DNA from: Spizellomyces punctatus DAOM BR117
Taxonomy: Eukaryota; Chytridiomycota; Chytridiomycetes; Spizellomycetales; Spizellomycetaceae
DNA length: 64,000 nucleotides
Reading direction: 5' to 3'
NCBI RefSeq assembly: GCF_000182565.1
Contig: NW_015971547.1
Span: 291,339-355,338 of the forward strand
Position numbers and translations under genes: made by a program. Shown piece after piece: positions 34,379 through 44,703 of the stretch (the stretch's first letter is position 1; the number at the start of each line of letters is the position of its first letter). The notes under the pieces were generated by a model. It was given only the letters and a program-made list of their open reading frames with translations, did no database searches and was not told the origin of the DNA.

Positions 34379-35833
34379 TTATCGCGCTTTATAGCGACGT
34401 ACACGGAATCGCCGATGCAGGGTTGGCGGAGTCGTTGGGGGTGGTCTATCAGGACAAAGAGGATATCAACAAGTATTTTTCATTCAAAAGATGCAGCTGG
34501 TCGTACCTCGGTATTAGGTGCGGGTTGTGAGGAGGAAGAGAAGGCAATTGTACATTTTGAGGAATTGATTTGGACGGTCCATTCGTCCATTCTATGCTAG
34601 GTGGTGTGAGCGGATCAGCAATGGAGGACCGTTGTGGGGCTGTCGGCTCCGTGACTGTCGCAGAGCTAACCGTCTTGCTCAGGCTGACTCCAGGATCGCC
34701 TGGCAAGTCTCGCAACATTTTTTCTATCCGTTTATAGTCCACTGGATCTTCATAATCCAATCCTGCTAGATATTTCCACATCTCTACCATGGGAGAAGGT
34801 AGACCGTAAGTTACGTGTCCCTCTTTTCCAACATCCGCTTCGTGATAGGCAGCCTTAATAGTTGCAATTCGGTCCTTTTCTTTTCCTCGCCAAGGTAATG
34901 AGCCAGTGATGAACTCCACCAGCAGATAAAAAAATGTCCACATGTCATCTACAGGTCCGAGGTCTTGACCTTTGTGTGCTCGAAGTGAGGCATAGCGGGA
35001 GGTACCACGAAATCCTACTTTTGGTCGAGCCTACAAGAGTATTCATCAAGTTTCCAGACAGGCATCAGAGTCACAAACAGGGAATTGTAACCGACCTCTC
35101 TGATTGTGCCATATCCATTTAGGAACTTTCTAGACAGCCCAAAATCAATCATATACACCCTTGCTCCGGCGAGCGGTTTATCCAGCGAATAATCTGGCCC
35201 GACGCAAAAGTTTCCTGGTTTGATATCCCGATGCACAACACCGATGCCATGTAGCGCTTGAATGGCTTGTAACATCTGAAGAGCGAGCTCGGTCACAGTC
35301 TGGAGCGGGAAACGATGACCGGGAGTATTTCTGCGAATTTCAGACAGACTAGAAATATGCCAAAGAACAGGGTGGATATCGCAGGTCTGTCGTTAATGTC
35401 ACTGCATGTGCAACCTACTTTGGTCCCAATAGCTGCATCACCATAAAGTGATACACCGGTAGCGGCTTTGCATCCTGTCCAGCCTTCTTCTCGGTATCAT
35501 TGCTCGTAATTGCAAATCTTCCAGATCCAACAAATTCAGCAATCCAATGACTCGAATTCGACCCGGCAACACCCAGCTTCCTCAATATTGCAATCTCCAA
35601 TTTCAAGACCTGCTTCTTACTCGTAGGCGGCTCAATTTTAATAGCGACAGGCTTCTGGGTATGGAGATCAAATGCAGAATGAACTTCTCCAAAAGCACCC
35701 TTTCCGATTGGGTGAAGCTACAAAAAAAACCACATGTTAGTTTGTGAATGATTGCAATGACACGATGATCTATACGAACAATTTTCCACCGCTTGTGAAT
35801 AATAACTCCTTCTAGGTTGGGAGTAGAGGACAT
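34379..35833 (-). CDS. Casein kinase 1 / tau-tubulin kinase-like protein kinase
   Basis: CDS on the minus strand, join(35833..35780, 35717..35419, 35348..35096, 35030..34507, 34445..34379), 398 aa. Kinase landmarks: the glycine loop IGKGAFGEV with AIKIE (exon 2), LLGPN-LSEIRR across an intron, HRDIKPGNFCVG catalytic loop, DFGLSRKF, and FRGTSRYASLRAH activation segment, all typical of the CK1/TTBK/VRK group rather than other kinases. The C-lobe continues with DDMWTFFYLLVEFITGSLPW. Catalytic residues look complete, so it should be an active Ser/Thr kinase. Alternative start: ATG 35863. The 3' end is uncertain: unspliced, the frame ends at 34449; with the last 61-bp intron (34446-34506) the tail becomes PPPTTPPTLHRRFRVRRYK-like, which seems more natural. 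Confidence 0.85.
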
Positions 35834-36831
35834 GGACGAGGTACAATTGACGGCCGTAAGCATTCTGCATTGGGCTGCAGTTGCTCCCAAGTTCCTCTGG
35901 GCTTTGCTATGTAAAAACAGATGATGACAGAGCTAAGGTCCGTGCGCAGCAAAACGCGTCCTCGTAAGCGTTCGAATATGACGCGGTGCAAGGATCTGGA
36001 CCCGTGTTCCCCGTGTGGGATGCACTATTGTTTGCTGTTTCTGAGGGTTAAAGCAGACTGGTTCGATAGGACCAATGGCCACTAGTTACGCACTTGGTTC
36101 AACCTTCAACATGTATCGACCCAGGCATTTGGTCACTAACTCTTCTGGCGCTTGGGAGTCGCGACACACATGTTAGCGCTCGTAACTCGGAAGCTGTAAG
36201 TCTCTGACATCTGGATTCATTGGCTTCATTCAGACTTAGAGAGCAAGGGTGCTCCGCTATCAGAGGAAATTAAACCTAGTGTGACTCATGCACAAAAGTC
36301 TGTTCTGCAGCTTGAATGCCTTACAATATTGCTTTCCACTGTCCAATAAGCCAACGTACAAAAAAAAGCGAATTTCGACTGCCCAGTGTGACATGTATGA
36401 TACCTCTGGGGCTACGAAAACACCAATGCGTGAACTGATTGCAGATTGGCACCAGATCATTGCAATGATACGCGCTGTTTCTCCATTCTATGCGCATGAT
36501 ACAGCCTTCGGAGTAGATGGGCGGATATCATAGAATTCACATCAATAAAGTTCGCTTTTCTATTCTATTCATTGGACAAATTCCGTGGATCCAAAAGGCA
36601 CTCAACCTGCAAGGCTGGGAGGTGGGAAACGAGATCCCTCTTACCGGTCGTCACAGTCGAAAGTCATTGAGAGATATTTTGTCCCCATGGTTCCTTGCGT
36701 TACTAATGGGCTTGAATTTCCCATGACTTGGAAACTTTAATTTAAAGTGACGCGTGGCTTGAATGTGGGGTGGGGTAAGATCTCTGACCTCGACCATTTA
36801 GTCATTGCATTCTGAACTACCTTCCACGCCA
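35834..36831. other. intergenic, nothing recognised
   Basis: About 1 kb between the divergent kinase and FAXC-like genes. No coding signal. Confidence 0.45.
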
Positions 36832-38134
36832 ATGACATCTCAGCTGGACACTCTTCTCAATGTGTTGCGAACGACAACTGTCGCCGGAGTCTCGCTTTCG
36901 ACCATACTTCAAGGAGCGGCCATAGCTATCATTGGTTCGTTTGCCATTTCAAAACTGTCTGGCAAGAAACGTACCGTGGACGCTGCGAAAAAGCCTCGTG
37001 ATACTGTCCTGCTTTATCAATTCTACACATCAGATAAGGCTAAAGTTCAACTGGTATGCCATGGGCGTTTTGTCGGACTCTTGGATCTCCGAAAATGAAA
37101 TTGATAGTTCTTGTTCGTTTTAGTCTCCGCCCTGTTTGAAGCTGGAGGCATATCTGAGGGTCAACAAAGTTCCCTACAAAGACTGTCGTGTACACTCTCC
37201 CGCAGGATCTCCTAAAAAGACGGCCCCATATGGTATGTATCTTTACCTTGTAATGTTTGGACTTGCATTATCCTTCTTGCTCATAATCCGATTTCTTAGT
37301 CGAGTACAATGATATGGGAATGGCTGACAGCACGTTGATTATCGACTGGCTTGAGAAAAATGGGGTAGTTTCTCCCATGGATGCGCATTTAACGCCTGGT
37401 AACCGCAATCTTTGGCGCGTTCCCACATGTTCAATTATTGACAATGGCCTTACAGTCGAAAAGGCGCAGGTTGAAGCATTTCGGTATCTATTCGAAGAAG
37501 GACTCTACTGGCAGGTAGTTAGTTCAAGCTATCTACAAGAACATCCAATCATATTCTCATCATTCGCATCCCAGATGTTGCATTCTCGTTGGCAGCACGA
37601 CCCAAATTGGGCATTCGTTCGCAATTTGTTCTTTTTCAAGGTTCCTGGCATTTTCAAGTATATTCTAGCTTTCCTCGTTCGCAGAGGTCAGGTTAAGGCC
37701 TTGAAAACACAGAAAATCGGACGCCATACTTTTGAAGAGACTCTAATCTTTAGTGGCAAAGTAATCCAAGGTATGGTCCCATTACAAGACATGTGTCTTG
37801 TTGCAACCTCGCTACATTGCTATTTAAATTGAACTAATCAAATGTAACAGCTGCATCGGACTTGCTTGGTGATAAAAAGTACATGCTAAGCAACACACGA
37901 ATGTGTAGTCTGGATATGATCGCATTCGCCAACCTGTCCAATGTGTTGTACCTGGATCTACCTGATTCGCGAATGCAGCAACAAGTGGTGAGCAACTATT
38001 TTACAGTCAAATGCAAAAGCGAGTAGTTCTTTAAATCATTGAATTGGGTACCCCATTAGGCCGCCAAGAAGAATTTAGTAGACTACTGTGATCGAATGAT
38101 GGCTGAAATATTCCCTAATGGCTATGGCCGTTGA
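36832..38134 (+). CDS. FAXC/metaxin-like GST-fold protein
   Basis: CDS join(36832..37053, 37124..37232, 37300..37770, 37851..37987, 38060..38134), 337 aa. An N-terminal hydrophobic segment (ILQGAAIAIIGSFAISKL) is followed by a thioredoxin/GST N-like domain (VLLYQFY, SPPCLKLEAYLRVNKVPY, MADSTLIIDWL) and a helical GST C-like domain (FEEGLYW..., then MIAFANLSNVLYLDLPDS). This matches the failed-axon-connections/metaxin-related family found in fungi, animals and bacteria. Membrane anchoring suggests a mitochondrial or other organelle membrane location. The classical catalytic Ser/Tyr of GSTs is not evident. All introns keep frame. Confidence 0.8.
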
Positions 38135-39247
38135 TGTTTACAGGTGTGTTTGCCTTATTTAATTCTGTTTTTTATTATGATGCTAATATAACCCTCCCTA
38201 TTCAAGTGACACTATCTGAAATACCAATCTACGAACTTTTTGCCTTGAGGATACAAGTGGACATTAGAATCTAGATGTTACCTTTCACATTCTGTTAAAT
38301 CTAAAATGTCAACTATAAGTTCCTTGATTCGCTCTACCTTCCCATCACTGTCCTCTTTTCAAAAATGGCATCTGTTAAACATCCATTTGAAGCGCCATAC
38401 ACACAGCATCACAGTACCAGCTTACAAAAAACCGGCCACCGAACCTTCTTCCGAAAGGACACATCCCCACACCCGGCAGCGAGGTACACTCTGACTGAAT
38501 TACAACGTACTATCATCTAATCGGATCTTTTGGCCAAAAAAATTCAAGCTGGAAGGAAGGAACTAGCTGCCACGTTGTATCAAAAAAGTCAACAGCTTCT
38601 CGTCACCACCCAAAAAATGTAGTTGTTAAACTGACTTTAGTGCAAGTCAGAGTCGTCGGTGCTCTGCCTAATATCTCCCGACCGACACTGACACAGTTTC
38701 ATCATATTGGACAGCGAGTCGAAAGCCAAATCATGCTTATAAAGTCATGGAAAAGAGCTTGTTCATCGTCGCCTGATGCGGGATCCTGATGCAACCAACA
38801 TCGGCGACCCGTGTTACTTCTCAAACCCCCATGTAATTTATTGTTGAAGCGGTGCGGATATTCCTCGCATCCTACACCATCTTGAGGTGACATGTACAGG
38901 ATCGTACCTGCTTACTGCGATAAGGCCCAGCATCTTGGTCAATTGTCGCAAGGCCGAGCGAGAGCCATCAGGCAACGAATTGCATTCAGCCAAAAATCCA
39001 GAGTACTTGGACCGCCGTGAGGGTAGTCAGTAAGGTCATCCACCTTGCAAACATCTGCGGCGTCATTCAACAGGGTATGACTGCAGAATCCACCTTGATA
39101 GTATAGTGAGATGCGGCAAAGATACGGCTTGCAAAATAAGAGGGATCAATTCATTTTATTGATAAATAAACATCAGCGTAGGCAGGGTAATTCTATAATT
39201 CAAACAGAGAACAACGGTGGTCGGCCACACTAAATATGTCCACACAA
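38135..39247. other. intergenic with a weak candidate gene
   Basis: About 1.1 kb between the FAXC-like and sulfite-assimilation genes, which converge on it. A possible minus-strand small gene is listed separately at 38637-39005. The rest shows no signal. Confidence 0.4.
38637..39005 (-). CDS. possible small multi-exon gene, 3' part (weak)
   Basis: Weak. Two minus-strand segments have coding-like composition and matching phase: 39005-38916 (an acceptor before, a GTAAGC donor after; ALRQLTKMLGLIA helix) and 38735-38637 (DLAFDSLSNMMKLC... ending STDDSDLH-stop). Joined they give an about 63-residue helical C-terminus. An upstream exon with a start codon could not be identified, and the family is not recognised. 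Confidence 0.25.
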
Positions 39248-42200
39248 CTAATATACTTCAAGGATGTATCGCTCCTCTTCCTTCAACGCCTCCAATAATT
39301 CCGTCGCCTCAGCCTTGGTCATCTCACTCTCAAACGCCTTCACAAGCGCATCTCTCACGTCCGGCACGGGCCAAGTAGGTCCACAAAGGTAGAAAGCACC
39401 CTTTTCCTTCAACATCAATCGACCGAGCAACTCAGTGTCCTCTGTAATCTTGTGCTGAATGTACACCTTTTGTTTCTGGTCACGAGAGAAAGCGAGACGC
39501 AAGTATGTCAAAAGCCCATCCGCGTGATAGGCTTCCATTTCCTCGCCGTACAGATATTCCATTGCACGGTGGCGCGATCCAAAGTAGAGGACCATTGGAC
39601 CAACTTTCTTGCCCTGCGCCTTCCAGTAGGCACGTTCTTCAATGAAAGCACGGAAGGGCGCCATACCCGTTCCGAGACCCGACATGATCACGGGTTGGGT
39701 GAGTGATGGAGGAAGCTTCATAACGGATGGCTTGATGGTGACTGTAAGGGTTTGTCCAATGGCTGCATCGACAAGGTACCGGGTACATTGACCGAATCGC
39801 TCTTTGCCGGACTTGGTACGCCAGTCAACGAGAACAACTAGAAGGTGTACACTGTCAGGGTGCATGCTTTGCGCGGACGAGATCGAGTAGTGACGTGGTT
39901 TGATAGCGGGAATAAGATTCACAAGGTCTTCAACAGGTGGGTGGCAGGAGTCAAATTTGACTAACAAGTCGGCGTAGGTGGGCGTTTCATTGTCCGTAAA
40001 CTTCTGCATGGCGTCCGCATCCGAAAGAAGATTGTGAATCTCCTCGTGTTGCTTAGGGTCTTTGGTGTATCCTAGCATTGCCTGGTAGAATTTTCGACCA
40101 GGCTTACCAAAAACGTCCAAAACCTGCGTGAACATTTGCGCAATGGTGCGAACTTCCGATGTGCTTTCACCGTCAGCCGTCTTGCGGTCAACGTACACAA
40201 CGTCCAGAGGGTTGACACCATAAAATTTAAGGAAACGTTCCACTTCAGCAACATCATTATGTCCATGAACTCCCAAGGCTTCTCCAATGGCATACTTGAG
40301 CCCAGTCCCCTTGATATCCATTTCAATGTGGAAAACATTCCTGTCGTAGGTATCAGGGGTGACACGACGATTCTCTGTCACCTTGATTTGATAGGCACCT
40401 TCGATATCCGGACGGAGTTTCTTCTCCACCTTGTAAGCTTCAGGAAAGATGACGGGCCAAATGGCGGCATGGCTTTTAACAACACGCGCCGTAGTTTCCT
40501 CCTCTTCTTCGACCAGGGGCAATTTTGCAAATGGTAGAGAGTTAGCGACCAGGTTGGGAAGGGAAGCCTTCGCCTCAGGGGTCGGAATATTTTTCAGGGT
40601 GACGTGCTGAATCTTGCTCAATGCCCGCTGGATGGCACCGAGCTTCGTCACGATAACACTGCGATCCGTCTCTGACTGAGTGACGTGCTCACCCAAACGC
40701 CTGAGAGTAGCAGGGAAGTCGATACCCGGAGCAACCTTCAGGAAGACCGCCTGGAGAATCAACTTCACATACTCGGTGTGAACACCCTTGAATAGCGTGA
40801 AATCCTTGGCGATGCCGTTGGCGTCGACAGTTAGCACGTCAATCTTGCGTCGAGAAATCTCACTTTTGATCACATCCGGAACTTCTTTGGCTAGATCATC
40901 GCCGGCGAGGTGAGTGTTCAAGACTAGGGAGCCACCATGCTTCACGCTCTGGGCGACGTTATAACGTTGAAGCAGCGACAAATCATGGACAGCAGCATAG
41001 TCTGCCGAGTGAATGAGATGGGGCGCCGTGACATTCGAAGTGCCATAACGAAGATAAGTGACGCTAGCAGGATCAATCTGAGTATCATCATGGGCGGTGT
41101 AACTCTGAACCGCCACCTGAGGGCCATGCTCCATATCGGCAACAATCTCGGTGCTAACTGCTGAGGTGTGCGACTCCTGAAGATCCCAAAATACCGCTTG
41201 AGAAACACCTTCTGCAACATAACGTGCATCTGCCTCAGGCTCCACTGTCTTGCTTTCAAGGACAAAGTCAAAGATTGGGTTGGGGGACGCTGCGTTCCGA
41301 AAGAGTTCTTCGACAGCTGCGGGATGGAAATTCTGAATGCCAGCAGCGAAGTGCCCGTTGATGATCGCAGGTATACGGCCTGACCAATGACCTGTGTAGA
41401 AGCAAGCTGTGACATCGAGGAACAAGGGCCCATGTCCACTTCCGGCTTTGCCAGATTGATCGATGACCGCCAATCTCTTGACACTCTTGGGAAGGGCGTT
41501 GACGAAGTGTACGGCAGACCATGGACGGAGCAAGCGGATGTTAAGAACACCCACTTTAGCACCCTGGTGATTCAAGCGTGTGGCAGCCTCCTGAGCGAGT
41601 GCCGCAGCCGGACCCATCGTGACAACTACGGTCTCAGCATCGGGAGCTCCGCTGTATTCAAAGAGCTTGTATCGACGACCAAAAGCGTGTTCGAGTTTGT
41701 TCATTGCGTCCTCCACAGCATGCACAAGGTCCCGACTGTCTGCAGGCACTTGTGCAACATGTTCAAGGTCCTTGTATTCAATGACCTTAGCCTTCACAGT
41801 TTCCCTCGCAATCCGGGCACCATCGAAGAAGTGTAGAATTGGCGTTTTGGCCGAGTCTGCCGCAACATGAGCAACGATGGCGAGATCATGAGCTTCTTGA
41901 ACGCTTGCAGAGTTCAAGAGACCAAATCCAGTGTAGGAGGCAGCGATGATGTTGGAGTAATCCGTGATAACAGAGAACTCGTTCGTGATACTTTGGGCAG
42001 CAACGTGAAATACGACTGGTTGACGTGCGTGGGCAATTTGATACATGGAGGGAATCATCAATGGAAGAGCTTCAGAGGAAACAACCGCTGTGACCTTTGC
42101 ACCAGTAGAGATTGCTCCGTGAACCGCGCTCGCTGCTCCAGAACGCGTGCTCATCGTGGCCACCTTGTGCGATTGTCCATATGCATTTGCGACGGCGTGA

Positions 42201-43903
42201 TCAGCCCAAGTTATCATCTCTTCACCAACGTATCCCGACGTCGCAACAGGGTAGATGAATGATAGGTCGGTCAAGCCGTACGCCACATGAGATGCGGCTG
42301 TGTGGCCATTAATGCATTTGACAGTTCCAATGCGTTCGGACGCTACGGCTTTTTTCTCGGTGATAGCAGAGTACGCAGAGAACGGTTTGGCCTCGGTGCT
42401 AGGCCGCGACACAGGAACTGACGTGACCTGGGAAGTTTTGGCGACGTGCTGCAAAGGTTGTGCTCTATCGAGCTGGACCACCCGCCCAATAATCAAAGTT
42501 GCCAAACCGACGAAGTTTGCTTTCCGCGCTAGTGCGGCGATCGTGGAAACAGTAGCCTTCAGGGTCGAATTCCCCTGGGCAACGGCAACAGGAAGGTCTT
42601 CTGGATAACCATTCTGCAACAGCACCGCTGCTACATTCTGCAGATGCGCTGTGTCCACTGAGGCTACAACCGTTGCTGAGCTACGGTAGGTTGGGTACGC
42701 ATGCGATCCCGATTTCACCAATACAATGTTATCAGCAACTCCCTCAGCTGTCAGCGATATTCCGGTAAGAGATGGCACGGCAAATGCAGACGACATCCCA
42801 GGCATGATTTGCGCTTCGAAACCATTTCGACGGAAAAAGCCAACTTCGTCTGCTGCCCCACCGAACACGAGTGCATCACCAGACACCAAGCGTACAACGT
42901 CATTTCCGCGCTTGAGGGAAATCAATGCAACTTCCTCCAATTGTGCCTCCAAAGCCGAGCGTTTGTTGGTTGGCGTCAATACGATAAGCTGACCGGTTAC
43001 AACTTCAAGGATATCTTGGGACACGTCAGGGTCAGCTACAACGACATCAGCGGAGTTGATGGCATTGTATGCTGCTCTCGTCAACAACTCTACATCACCC
43101 GTTCCCGCACTGACAAAGCGTAGAACACCGCTGCGAACTTTGTAGGGAGCTACCTGTTCACCGCCTTCTTCATAGATCTTTGCAATTCGCTCAATTTCCT
43201 CATTCGTGAGCTCCGCAAGTTTATCAAATGGCCAGGTCTCGGAGATGCGAGTGATAAAGCTCATACGACGCGCGGCGGCTGAAGGATCCGCGGCCCGCAG
43301 ACGCTGTCGCAACACACTGAGACGCTGAATTGCAAGTCCAGCATTTGGTGGAAGCGAGTTCGCGACGTAACGTCTAAGCTTGCCAGCGAGATGTGGTCCA
43401 TTGCCGTTTGTTGAAACGGCAACCTGTAGGGCATGATCACGGTATGTTGACATGAACCAAAAGTCCGATACCTCTGGGGCGTCGGCTACGTTAACGGGAA
43501 CCTTCCTTTGTTTTGAAAGAGCGGCAACGTGTCTCGACCCCTGTGCATTCTCCCATGCTACCAACACCATAGACTTCCCCTCCAAATCCCTCTCTACGAA
43601 ATCTCGGTTAAACCAGGTCAATTCTCCTCTATTGACGCGAGCCCGCAAAGACCCAGACAAGCTGCTCTCTGGTGCGACGAGAGTGACATATGCGTCTGCT
43701 TCAAGGGCGAAAAAAGCTCGTTGAGCGGCTACATCGTTTCCACCAACCACTAGCACATTCCTAGAGGTAAGACAATCAATAAAATGTCCATTCGTCCTTG
43801 AACCACAAAGACATGTCCCATACCTTCCAGCAATACTCCATGCGAGGATAAGGGAAGCCCCGCCGCGCGCGACGGGAGCAGCTTCTTCAGCTGTGAGAAC
43901 CAT
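39248..43903 (-). CDS. MET10: Siroheme synthase (Met8 + Met1 type) fused to sulfite reductase flavoprotein subunit (Met10 type)
   Basis: CDS on the minus strand, join(43903..43824, 43760..39248), 1530 aa. Only one intron (63 bp, in frame). Residues about 15-230: Met8-like NAD-dependent precorrin-2 dehydrogenase/ferrochelatase, with NVLVVGG nucleotide-binding loop and VNVADAPEVSDFWF, whose Asp (about 120) matches the catalytic Asp of Met8. About 239-460: uroporphyrinogen-III methyltransferase (Met1/CysG-A), with GTGDVELLT, VSGDALVFGG and QIMPGMSSAFAVPSLTGISL. About 520-1100: the pyruvate:ferredoxin-oxidoreductase-like region of Met10. About 1150 to the end: FAD domain (RHYSIS, about 1316) and NADPH domain (GTGMAPFRAF about 1390, YLCGP about 1485), ending in an aromatic Tyr. 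The N-terminal enzymes make siroheme. The C-terminal part passes NADPH electrons to the siroheme-bearing beta subunit that reduces sulfite to sulfide. The protein is cytosolic. Confidence 0.9.
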   Translation of the reverse strand: MVLTAEEAAPVARGGASLILAWSIAGRYGTCLCGSRTNGHFIDCLTSRNVLVVGGNDVAAQRAFFALEADAYVTLVAPESSLSGSLRARVNRGELTWFNRDFVERDLEGKSMVLVAWENAQGSRHVAALSKQRKVPVNVADAPEVSDFWFMSTYRDHALQVAVSTNGNGPHLAGKLRRYVANSLPPNAGLAIQRLSVLRQRLRAADPSAAARRMSFITRISETWPFDKLAELTNEEIERIAKIYEEGGEQVAPYKVRSGVLRFVSAGTGDVELLTRAAYNAINSADVVVADPDVSQDILEVVTGQLIVLTPTNKRSALEAQLEEVALISLKRGNDVVRLVSGDALVFGGAADEVGFFRRNGFEAQIMPGMSSAFAVPSLTGISLTAEGVADNIVLVKSGSHAYPTYRSSATVVASVDTAHLQNVAAVLLQNGYPEDLPVAVAQGNSTLKATVSTIAALARKANFVGLATLIIGRVVQLDRAQPLQHVAKTSQVTSVPVSRPSTEAKPFSAYSAITEKKAVASERIGTVKCINGHTAASHVAYGLTDLSFIYPVATSGYVGEEMITWADHAVANAYGQSHKVATMSTRSGAASAVHGAISTGAKVTAVVSSEALPLMIPSMYQIAHARQPVVFHVAAQSITNEFSVITDYSNIIAASYTGFGLLNSASVQEAHDLAIVAHVAADSAKTPILHFFDGARIARETVKAKVIEYKDLEHVAQVPADSRDLVHAVEDAMNKLEHAFGRRYKLFEYSGAPDAETVVVTMGPAAALAQEAATRLNHQGAKVGVLNIRLLRPWSAVHFVNALPKSVKRLAVIDQSGKAGSGHGPLFLDVTACFYTGHWSGRIPAIINGHFAAGIQNFHPAAVEELFRNAASPNPIFDFVLESKTVEPEADARYVAEGVSQAVFWDLQESHTSAVSTEIVADMEHGPQVAVQSYTAHDDTQIDPASVTYLRYGTSNVTAPHLIHSADYAAVHDLSLLQRYNVAQSVKHGGSLVLNTHLAGDDLAKEVPDVIKSEISRRKIDVLTVDANGIAKDFTLFKGVHTEYVKLILQAVFLKVAPGIDFPATLRRLGEHVTQSETDRSVIVTKLGAIQRALSKIQHVTLKNIPTPEAKASLPNLVANSLPFAKLPLVEEEEETTARVVKSHAAIWPVIFPEAYKVEKKLRPDIEGAYQIKVTENRRVTPDTYDRNVFHIEMDIKGTGLKYAIGEALGVHGHNDVAEVERFLKFYGVNPLDVVYVDRKTADGESTSEVRTIAQMFTQVLDVFGKPGRKFYQAMLGYTKDPKQHEEIHNLLSDADAMQKFTDNETPTYADLLVKFDSCHPPVEDLVNLIPAIKPRHYSISSAQSMHPDSVHLLVVLVDWRTKSGKERFGQCTRYLVDAAIGQTLTVTIKPSVMKLPPSLTQPVIMSGLGTGMAPFRAFIEERAYWKAQGKKVGPMVLYFGSRHRAMEYLYGEEMEAYHADGLLTYLRLAFSRDQKQKVYIQHKITEDTELLGRLMLKEKGAFYLCGPTWPVPDVRDALVKAFESEMTKAEATELLEALKEEERYILEVY

Positions 43904-44703
43904 CGCAAAGGTGGTGCGCTGAACAAGCGAAAAAAGGGAATGGGGGAGAAATAAAGTCGGACGGGATGAAAGGCCAAAAGGTCAAAAAGGCCCCAGAATA
44001 AAATATAAAAAAAAAAAACAGCTGCTGCAAAACGTTCTTTTGATGAGTAATGGGCATTTTTAAAAGATCTAATCAAATCCCAATCCAACAAAAATTACGA
44101 ATTCACCATCCAATCAAAATCGGAGCTGATCGCACCATACAATATGCCTAAATATAGATATATGAGATATTATCTAATTTTTAGGTAAGCAACAACTCCT
44201 CACGATCACTTTCATGATCAGTTGGCAAACATCTTCCTCCGTTCAAAGGTTTAATAAAGGTGGGCCGTGCAAAAAACCTAGACGGCACAAGTATTGCATT
44301 TATTTTGATTACTTTATTACGTGTGTCCGAATGACTGCATGTGACGTTGCATGCTGCTGAGTGTCGTCTGTCGTGTTCGCCATGCCCTGCAATTTCCTCC
44401 TTTTGCGATCAGCGATTGCAAATGAGCTCCTGTGCAATATTGGAATGGTATTTAATGAAATATCTACTGAAAAAGTGTGATGCAGATGAAAATCCCTCTG
44501 GACATGACCAAGAAAGACTAGTGAACTATAAATATATCGGAGCATTCCTCGGAAAGAATTTGTTTAATGACGACCCTTAAAATTCTCGACTTGTTCACAA
44601 ATCCAAGCCATCCAATGTTCGGACATTTATCCCAAGATCACATATTCAAACATTTATAACGTATACTTCATGTAGTGTGCAACTCAACACTACAGTTTGT
44701 GCC
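43904..44703. other. divergent promoter region
   Basis: About 0.8 kb between the sulfite-assimilation gene and the STPG2-like gene, which are transcribed apart. AT-rich; no coding signal. Confidence 0.45.

Noticed and set aside
40942-41562. 206-codon overlapping frame inside the sulfite-assimilation gene
   Set aside because: It is a shadow in another frame of a well-supported coding region.
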